Assembly (NCBI GenBank): GCA_023430285.1
Contig: JAEZAV010000201.1
Coordinates: 1-19,218 of the forward strand
Direction of reading: 5' to 3'
Origin: Methanobacteriota archaeon
Lineage (GTDB): Archaea > Methanobacteriota > Methanobacteria > Methanobacteriales > Methanobacteriaceae
DNA: 19,218 nt
The notes below the pieces were generated by a model. It was given only the letters and a program-made list of their open reading frames with translations. It was not told where the DNA came from and made no database searches. Shown here one piece after another: positions 14,329 through 19,218 of this stretch. Each line of letters starts with the position of its first letter. Positions within the stretch are counted from its first letter, which is position 1. The position numbers and the translations under genes are program-made.

Positions 14329-14721
14329 ATGAATGATGAGACTATCTACAAAGTTGCTTTAGCAACATCAATTTTGGGTATTGTGGGTATTATAATAATT
14401 TCTGGCCAGTTGTATCCTCAGGAATATCATATAACCGATATTAACAGGGGCATGCTTGATAAACAGGTATCCCTCCATGGTGTGGTTGAAGAGATCAAAA
14501 AGTCTAAAAATAGTGATACCTATTTTTTAGAGCTTGCAGATGAAACTGGAAGGATAGATGTGGTCGTGTTCCACCAAACTGTTGAAGACTATGAGAAGTA
14601 CAACTTGAAAATCAGTGGGCTAGTGAAAAGGAGAATTAGAATCATGGGTACAGTAACAGAACACGAAGGTCATTTAGAGATCATATTAACTGATTCCAAG
14701 TCTGTTAAATTGATCGCCTAA
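14329..14721 (+). CDS. Membrane-anchored OB-fold protein
   Basis: 130 aa from ATG 14329, chosen because GGAG lies 7 nt upstream; the TTG at 14302 would add nine residues. Residues ~5-27 form one hydrophobic helix (VALATSILGIVGIIIISG). Residues ~45-128 read as a nucleic-acid-binding-type OB fold: VSLHGVVEEIKKSKN, YFLELADETGRIDVVVF, then RRIRIMGTVTEHEGHLEIIL. The DETGRIDVVVF strand-turn is typical of the tRNA_anti/RPA-like OB family. OB folds bind single-stranded nucleic acid or oligosaccharide; with the domain likely outside or tethered at the membrane, the ligand is uncertain. It lies between ligase and glmM on the same strand but with its own spacing, so co-function is not implied. Confidence 0.75.
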   Translation: MNDETIYKVALATSILGIVGIIIISGQLYPQEYHITDINRGMLDKQVSLHGVVEEIKKSKNSDTYFLELADETGRIDVVVFHQTVEDYEKYNLKISGLVKRRIRIMGTVTEHEGHLEIILTDSKSVKLIA

Positions 14722-14886
14722 ACAGAAAAGTGGATATTCTTGGATCAATTAACTGCCTAGGGAAAGTTAGATACTTTGTTTCCATGAATCTTCAACATGA
14801 TCCTTTCTTTAAGTTAATTTTAATAGGTTTACCTTCCATATCAATAACAAATTAAATTAATAAATAATTCAATCGGAGTTTATTTT

Positions 14887-16239
14887 ATGACAATTAAACG
14901 ATTATTTGGAACATTTGGAGTTAGGAGAATTGCTAATCAGGAATTAACACCAGAATTTGCTTCAAGACTTGCAGCAGCATATGGATCTATTGTTAAGGGA
15001 ACTGTGGCTGTTGGAGGCGATCCAAGAACATCTACAGAAATGATCAAACATGCAGTGATTGCAGGACTTTTATCAGCAGGATGTAAGGTCATAGATCTTG
15101 GAATTTTACCTACTCCTGCAGTTCAGTTTGCAGTTAGAAACTATTATGATGGCGGGATAATGATAACGGCATCACACAACCCTCCAAAGTATAATGGACT
15201 TAAATTTGTTGATTCTGATGGAATAGGAATCGAAGAGGAATGGGAACAAAAGATTGAGGCAATGTTCTTCGATGAGGAACCTGTAAGGGTCTTTTGGAAT
15301 GCTATTGAAGAATCAACTAAAAATCCGGGTATTGTGGAGGAATACATCGACAACGTCATCGAAAGGGTGGACTCCCAGGCAATAAAAGAGGCTAATCTCA
15401 AGGTAATAGTTGATTGTGGAAGTGGAGCAGCATGTTTCACAACTCCTTACTTGTTGAGGAGGTTAGGATGCCAGGTAACTACAATGAACTGTCAACCAGA
15501 CGGATTTTTCCCAGGAAGGAATCCAGAACCAACATCTGAAAACTTGGAAGAACTGAAAAATGTTGTGAAAGCCACAGGGGCAGATCTTGGTATAGCCCAT
15601 GATGGAGATGCAGATAGGACCATATGCATCGATGAAAATGGAGAATTTGTATTCGGGGACAAAACATTTGCACTGGTTGAAAAGGCAATGCTCAAGGAAA
15701 ACGGGGGCGGAATCATAGTAACAACTGTTGCTACTTCTGCTGCAATTTATGACATTGCTGAGGAATACAATGGGGAAGTTATAGCCACCAGGGTGGGCGA
15801 TCTTCTGGTTGCAAGGGAACTGAAGGATCAAGATGGACTTTTCGGAGGAGAAGAAAATGGAGGACTCATCTTTCCAGAATTTGTATATGGAAGGGATGCA
15901 GCCATGTCCACAGCTAAAATAGTTGAAATCATGGCAAAAGAAGCTAAACCTCTATCTGAACTTATTCAAGAACTTCCGAAATACTGTTCTGCAAAGTTGA
16001 AGGTTGAATGTGCAGATCATCAAAAAAAGACTGTCATGGACAGGATCGTTGAAGCAACTTCAGATCATGAAGTTGATACCAAAGATGGAGTTAAAATATT
16101 AACAGAAGAAGGATGGGTAATTATCAGACCATCTGGAACCGAGCCAATATTCAGATGTTTTGCAGAAGCTCAAACAGAAGAAGATGCATTAAAAATGGCT
16201 AAATGGGGCATATCCTTGGTTGAGGAAAATATGGAGTAA
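14887..16239 (+). CDS. glmM: Phosphoglucosamine mutase GlmM
   Basis: 450 aa alpha-D-phosphohexomutase. All four family motifs are present: phosphoserine loop TASHNPPKYNG with Ser96, metal loop DGDADR at 239-244, sugar-specificity loop GGEENGG near 320-326, and phosphate-binding RPSGTEP at 414-420. It interconverts glucosamine-6-phosphate and glucosamine-1-phosphate on the way to UDP-GlcNAc, needed for pseudomurein, N-glycans and methanogen cofactors. The GEENGG form of the third loop favours glucosamine over mannose/glucose substrates, although archaeal members can accept several hexoses. Start ATG 14887 has GGAG (14875-14878) 8 nt upstream. A T13 run follows. Confidence 0.93.
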   Translation: MTIKRLFGTFGVRRIANQELTPEFASRLAAAYGSIVKGTVAVGGDPRTSTEMIKHAVIAGLLSAGCKVIDLGILPTPAVQFAVRNYYDGGIMITASHNPPKYNGLKFVDSDGIGIEEEWEQKIEAMFFDEEPVRVFWNAIEESTKNPGIVEEYIDNVIERVDSQAIKEANLKVIVDCGSGAACFTTPYLLRRLGCQVTTMNCQPDGFFPGRNPEPTSENLEELKNVVKATGADLGIAHDGDADRTICIDENGEFVFGDKTFALVEKAMLKENGGGIIVTTVATSAAIYDIAEEYNGEVIATRVGDLLVARELKDQDGLFGGEENGGLIFPEFVYGRDAAMSTAKIVEIMAKEAKPLSELIQELPKYCSAKLKVECADHQKKTVMDRIVEATSDHEVDTKDGVKILTEEGWVIIRPSGTEPIFRCFAEAQTEEDALKMAKWGISLVEENME

Positions 16240-16255
16240 CTTTTAAACTCCTAAA

Positions 16256-16268
16256 TTTTTTTTTTTTT
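16256..16268 (+). terminator. T13 terminator after glmM
   Basis: An uninterrupted run of 13 T lies 16 nt after the glmM stop. The stop codon of the small minus-strand reading frame (TTA at 16267-16269) is embedded in its end. Confidence 0.55.
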
Positions 16269-16458
16269 AGTCGCTGTAAAACCCATAAAATTCAGAACAA
16301 TATGCACACATGGGATACTTGCCTAATTTATAATGACTGGAATCGTCCTTATTTATATCAAACTCTTTGAGGCAGAAGTAGCATTTTTCTATCTTTTCAG
16401 ATTTTTCGTTCTCAGAATCGTTGCAGGCTTTTTCATTGTTTATTTTTTCACTGTTAAT
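16267..16458 (-). pseudogene. Small Cys-rich (double CxxC) reading frame without a standard start codon
   Basis: On the minus strand a frame is open from 16479 to TAA at 16267-16269, about 70 residues. The end is a plausible zinc ribbon: KCYFC, then 22 residues, then MCAYC, followed by SEFYGFYSD. The N-terminal part is charged and Asn/Glu/Lys-rich. No ATG, GTG or TTG lies upstream of the first CxxC; the best start would be ATT at 16456-16458, preceded by GGGGTG 5 nt away. Either translation uses a rare ATT start or the gene has lost its start or a segment by frameshift: an ATG in another frame near 16490 runs into a stop after ten codons. It is convergent with glmM. The regular Cys spacing suggests a real or recently real protein. 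Confidence 0.45.
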
Positions 16459-16506
16459 CCTAACACCCCAATAAACTATCTATTGTGATCATGATGATCG
16501 AATTGG

Positions 16507-16549
16507 TTTATGAAACTATTGATCCAAGAAAGATATATCCTTTCATAAA
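16507..16549. repeat. 9-bp perfect inverted repeat upstream of the flavoprotein gene
   Basis: TTTATGAAA (16507-16515) and TTTCATAAA (16541-16549) are exact reverse complements separated by 25 nt. They lie between the small minus-strand frame and the flavoprotein gene, where an operator could serve either. The rest of the gap (16550-16638) shows only the TATA-like box. Confidence 0.45.
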
Positions 16550-16609
16550 TAGGTTGAAACTAACCAACTGATTTCAATCATTTGAAAACCATCCCATTCT
16601 CGAAAAAAA

Positions 16610-16620
16610 TTTAATTTAAA
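16610..16620 (+). promoter_or_regulatory. TATA-like box at -25 of the flavoprotein gene
   Basis: TTTAATTTAAA is centred about 24 nt before ATG 16639, and the intervening sequence is A-rich with no Shine-Dalgarno, pointing to a leaderless transcript. Confidence 0.4.
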
Positions 16621-16638
16621 AAAACCAAATAATAATAC

Positions 16639-17214
16639 ATGATAGTCAAGGGTAAAAAACACAAGGTTGCTTGGGGAATCACAGGTAGTGGTGAAAAAAT
16701 TCTTGAAACAGTAGAGATAATGGAGCAGATGAAAGAAAAATACAAAAATACCTTCGATATCCGAGTTTTCATATCTAAGGCAGGAGATCAGGTTTTAAAA
16801 TACTACAATTTATCCAATACTCTTGAAACATTATTTGACAAAACCTGGACTGAAATAAATGCAAACTCTCCATTTTTAGCGGGTAAAATCCAACTTGGAA
16901 CGTTTGATTTTTTGTTGATAGCGCCTGCGACTTCGAACACCGTAGCAAAGATATCTCTAAGAATAGCGGATACTTTACTGACCAACGCTGCAATCATGGG
17001 ACAAAAAACTTCAACACCAATTTATATAATGCCAACGGATTATAGAGAAGGTGAAACAGTAACAAAACTGCCGAATGGTAAAGATTTGGTTCTTAACATA
17101 ACTATGGATGATGCTAAGCATGTGGAGAATTTGTCTAACATGCCCAACACCACAGTTTTTGAGCATCCCAACGAAATTCCATCGATATTTGAGAAACACT
17201 CCAAGTTTAAATAG
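16639..17214 (+). CDS. Archaeoflavoprotein (MJ0208/AfpA-like)
   Basis: 191 aa with the flavodoxin-like fold of the UbiX/PPC-decarboxylase/DmrB flavoprotein superfamily. The N-terminal strand-loop AWGITGSGEK (residues 11-20) and the loop LIAPATSNTVAKI (around residues 93-105) are the FMN-binding features of the family; FLAGKIQLGTFDFLLIAPAT matches the MJ0208-type archaeoflavoprotein. Relatives accept electrons from ferredoxin or, as in dihydromethanopterin reductase DmrB, reduce pterin; which applies here cannot be decided. It has no Shine-Dalgarno and a TATA-like box at -25. Its last 8 nt overlap the stop of the convergent minus-strand gene. Confidence 0.85.
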   Translation: MIVKGKKHKVAWGITGSGEKILETVEIMEQMKEKYKNTFDIRVFISKAGDQVLKYYNLSNTLETLFDKTWTEINANSPFLAGKIQLGTFDFLLIAPATSNTVAKISLRIADTLLTNAAIMGQKTSTPIYIMPTDYREGETVTKLPNGKDLVLNITMDDAKHVENLSNMPNTTVFEHPNEIPSIFEKHSKFK

Positions 17215-17533
17215 TTGTAGATAAAAATTGCAGGGTCACTCTGAGCTTGTAAAGTCCTTCGGTATCTTCAACCATATCTGAAAGGCCACGGAAGTAATGA
17301 TCAACATCACCGGATCCTGCGATGTTAACTTTTATAGGTTCAACATCGTTTACTTCACTGAAGAAATTATTTATATTCATTATTTCGGACTTTGTGCCCA
17401 TAAAGTTCATTACAACACTGCCACCCTGTCTGGATTGTATTGTAACATTTTCTCCATTAATTTCCAAGGTTTTTTCATCTTTATACTTGTTGTGTTTCAT
17501 ATTTACTGTAAATACCACGTTGGTTTCATCCAT
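17207..17533 (-). CDS. Conserved-looking protein of unknown function
   Basis: 108 aa from ATG 17533, chosen because AGGTG (minus strand, 17540-17544) lies 6 nt upstream; the GTG inside that site would add only three residues. The protein is soluble and apparently beta-rich at the start (TNVVFTVNMKHNKY, KTLEINGENVTIQSRQGG), with an acidic middle and the stretch GSGDVDHYFRGLSDMVEDTEG. No cysteines, membrane segment or catalytic motif stand out. Its stop overlaps the flavoprotein gene by 8 nt tail to tail. I do not recognise a family. Shadow frames on the plus strand at the same place lack a Shine-Dalgarno and look spurious. Confidence 0.7.
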   Translation of the reverse strand: MDETNVVFTVNMKHNKYKDEKTLEINGENVTIQSRQGGSVVMNFMGTKSEIMNINNFFSEVNDVEPIKVNIAGSGDVDHYFRGLSDMVEDTEGLYKLRVTLQFLSTTI

Positions 17534-17674
17534 TACAAACACCTACAAAAAGTTCAATAACCTGATTTTTTCACTTACTATATTATTGGGCTGCAGACTA
17601 TAAACTTTTTTTGCAATCATACAATGTGGGCTTAATATTGGCTGAAAAGAGATTTATGGGTTTAAATCTGGTTT

Positions 17675-18163
17675 TTAAAATTTATATCCGATCTCCCTTA
17701 AAAATTTCCTTCTGAAATCTTTATCGTCTTCGTTCTCTATTCCCTTAGGCTTAAATCCATCTACAACACCTACAATTCCCCTTCCCTGTTCTGTTTCTAC
17801 TATTAAGATTTCGACTGGGTTGGCTGTAGCGCAGTATATGTTAACTACTTCTGGAACACTTTTAATTCGATGTATAACATTTATTGGAAAGGCGTTTTCT
17901 AAAATTATCAAAAATGAATGTCCACATCCGATTTCCAACATTGTATTGGCTACAAATTCTTCAATTTCTTCATCGTTCCCCTCTGTTCTAACTAGGCAGT
18001 CCCCTGATGCTTCTGAAAAAGCAATTCCAAATTTTGCATTGGGTACTGTGTTGAATATTGCTTCGTACAAGTCCTCAACTGTTTTTATAAAATGACTTTG
18101 TCCTAGAATGATGTTGCAATCTTCGGGAGCCTCAACTTTTACCATTTTTAGTTTCATTTCCAT
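17675..18163 (-). CDS. Adenosine-specific kinase family protein (PF04008)
   Basis: 162 aa soluble protein matching the archaeal/bacterial adenosine-specific kinase family (DUF355). Recognisable stretches are APEDCNIILGQSHFIKTVEDL, PNAKFGIAFSEASGDCLVR, GCGHSFLIILENAFPINV, VNIYCATANPVEILIVETEQGRGIVGVVDG and the FRRKFLREIGYKF tail. The name comes from a structural study proposing adenosine or AMP binding; kinase activity is not firmly established across the family. Start ATG 18163 has an excellent GGAGG 6 nt upstream. It diverges from the XRE-cupin regulator across 209 nt containing TATATATA (18272-18279), usable by either strand. Confidence 0.88.
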   Translation of the reverse strand: MEMKLKMVKVEAPEDCNIILGQSHFIKTVEDLYEAIFNTVPNAKFGIAFSEASGDCLVRTEGNDEEIEEFVANTMLEIGCGHSFLIILENAFPINVIHRIKSVPEVVNIYCATANPVEILIVETEQGRGIVGVVDGFKPKGIENEDDKDFRRKFLREIGYKF

Positions 18164-18299
18164 GAAATTCCTCCAATCATTAGTTTGTTACTACTCTGTT
18201 TTTTCGGTTATTTCTAGATGTGAACGATCATTTTTTCACCCCAAAAAGATTAATTCTACTAAGGGGATCATTATATATATCAGAATTTTAAATAACTAA

Positions 18300-18314
18300 A
18301 TTGTCATTAACAAT
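18300..18314. promoter_or_regulatory. Dyad ATTGT-N5-ACAAT in the divergent intergenic region
   Basis: ATTGT (18300-18304) and ACAAT (18310-18314) form an inverted repeat of operator size between the adenosine-kinase-family gene and the XRE-cupin gene, about 60 nt before the regulator's start. It is a candidate autoregulatory site. Confidence 0.3.
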
Positions 18315-18372
18315 CATTATAATTATTTTGAATATATTCTAATATTTTTTTAGCTAATCAAGGAGTTCGAAT

Positions 18373-18927
18373 ATGAAAGAGAAAATGATAGAAATTGCCC
18401 AGCGTGTAAAGGAATTGAGGGAACTTTCTGATATTGAAATCGAAGATATTGCAGCCAGTTTAGGTGTTCCATTGGAAACTTACAGGAACTATGAAGATGG
18501 AAAACTGGATATTCCTGCAAGCGTACTCTACGAAATTGCACAAATTTTAAAGGTTGATATGGGGTTGCTCTTAACTGGTGAAGAAACCAGAATGCATATA
18601 TTCACAGTAACACGGAAGGGTAAAGGTGTGGGGGTAGAAAGGCGAAAACAGTACAAATACGAAAACCTCGCTGAAAAATTCATACACAAAAAAGCAGAGC
18701 CATTCATAGTTACTGTCAAACCAAGGAAGGATCTTGGTAAACCATCCACCAACTCTCATCCTGGACAGGAATTCAACTACGTTATTGATGGAACACTTAA
18801 ATTGTACATTCATGATAACGAGATCGTGCTTGCAAAGGGTGATTCAATATTCTTTGATTCATCTTATGAACACGCAATGGAAGCATTAAATGGTGAAAAA
18901 GCCAAATTCCTTGCGATAATATTATAA
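18373..18927 (+). CDS. XRE-family transcriptional regulator with cupin domain
   Basis: 184 aa. Residues ~5-68 are an XRE-type helix-turn-helix (RVKELRELSDIEIEDIAASLGV, YRNYEDGKLDIPASVLYEIAQIL). Residues ~115-184 are a small cupin barrel (HPGQEFNYVIDGTLKLYI, then LAKGDSIFFDSSYEHAM). XRE-cupin proteins sense a small molecule in the cupin pocket and usually control the adjacent operon. Start ATG 18373 has AGGAG 7 nt upstream. The acyl-CoA synthetase gene begins 55 nt after the stop, so the two are probably co-transcribed and the regulator likely answers to its substrate or product; that is inference. Confidence 0.9.
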   Translation: MKEKMIEIAQRVKELRELSDIEIEDIAASLGVPLETYRNYEDGKLDIPASVLYEIAQILKVDMGLLLTGEETRMHIFTVTRKGKGVGVERRKQYKYENLAEKFIHKKAEPFIVTVKPRKDLGKPSTNSHPGQEFNYVIDGTLKLYIHDNEIVLAKGDSIFFDSSYEHAMEALNGEKAKFLAIIL

Positions 18928-18982
18928 AATTAAATTTATGGAAAACTTTTGGGGAAAACAGGGTAAAAAGAGGGAATTATAC

Positions 18983-19218
18983 ATGTCATCGTTACTCAAT
19001 GAATTTGTTTCAAAAACTGATTTTGAATCATACAGTGATTTTGAAGAAAACTTCAGGATAAACATACCTGAAGAATTTAACTTTTCTTACGATGTGGTTG
19101 ACAGATATGCAGAGATGGATCCAGAAAAGATTGCCATTGTATGGTGCAACGACAACGATGAGGAAAGAACATTCACCTTTGGAGACCTGAAAATTTACAG
19201 TGACAAAGCTGCAAATCT
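18983..19218 (+). CDS. AMP-forming acyl-CoA synthetase, N-terminal part (cut by window end)
   Basis: 78 residues are visible and the frame runs off the right edge. The sequence FNFSYDVVDRYAEMDPEKIAIVWC, followed by ERTFTFGDLKIYSDKAAN, is the characteristic N-terminus of AMP-dependent acetyl/medium-chain acyl-CoA synthetases, which activate a carboxylic acid with ATP and CoA. Start ATG 18983 is preferred because GAGGGA (18970-18975) lies 7 nt upstream; the in-frame ATG at 18938 lacks a Shine-Dalgarno and would add 15 residues. The chain-length specificity and the conserved P-loop lie outside the window. Confidence 0.85.
   Translation, partial: MSSLLNEFVSKTDFESYSDFEENFRINIPEEFNFSYDVVDRYAEMDPEKIAIVWCNDNDEERTFTFGDLKIYSDKAAN

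Noticed and set aside
17297..17603. Two plus-strand frames over the minus-strand gene 17207-17533
   Set aside because: They are hydrophobic and aromatic-rich translations typical of antisense frames. The minus-strand gene has a good ribosome site and balanced composition.

Overview
The window looks like chromosome from an AT-rich mesophilic methanogen of the order Methanobacteriales, probably Methanobacterium or a close relative. The evidence is methanogenesis marker protein 8, an archaeal/eukaryotic-type ATP-dependent DNA ligase, an elongator tRNA-Met with a canonical bulge-helix-bulge intron, an archaeoflavoprotein, a ferredoxin:disulfide reductase fused to rubredoxin, and archaeal TATA boxes with T-run terminators. 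The species is an inference; no database search was possible.

Left end (1-6858) is a cell-surface region. The 3' end of one large secreted adhesin-like gene is followed by a second complete one. The second encodes about 1308 aa: a signal peptide, two PKD domains, five CHB_HEX_C-like repeats, a predicted seven-bladed beta-propeller and a C-terminal Ig-like domain. It probably starts at TTG 821, not ATG 752, because a good TATA box lies between them. A single-pass DUF11-like surface protein follows, then an overlapping pair resembling ExbB/TolQ/MotA and ExbD/TolR (DUF2149-like). This trio in an archaeon without an outer membrane is the best candidate here for an undescribed system.

Middle (6921-12320) is mostly housekeeping: a short protein resembling the N-terminal domain of TiaS, intron-containing tRNA-Met on the minus strand, methanogenesis marker 8, a two-CBS protein (minus strand), and thiamine biosynthesis gene thiC. 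Next comes a redox group: a Cys-rich zinc-ribbon-like protein, then a glutaredoxin-like protein overlapping a ferredoxin:disulfide reductase-rubredoxin fusion. The last two probably carry electrons from ferredoxin to protein disulfides.

Right part (12559-19218) holds DNA ligase, a membrane-anchored OB-fold protein, phosphoglucosamine mutase glmM (amino-sugar precursors for wall and glycans), and a small Cys-rich reading frame on the minus strand with no standard start codon. It continues with an archaeoflavoprotein, a convergent unknown gene overlapping it by 8 nt, an adenosine-specific-kinase-family protein (minus strand), an XRE-cupin regulator, and the 5' end of an AMP-forming acyl-CoA synthetase that the regulator may control. 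Three genes (6921, 9403 minus, 16639) have a TATA-like box about 25 nt before the start codon and no obvious Shine-Dalgarno sequence, suggesting leaderless mRNAs. I saw no insertion sequences, CRISPR arrays, phage genes or other horizontal-transfer signature.
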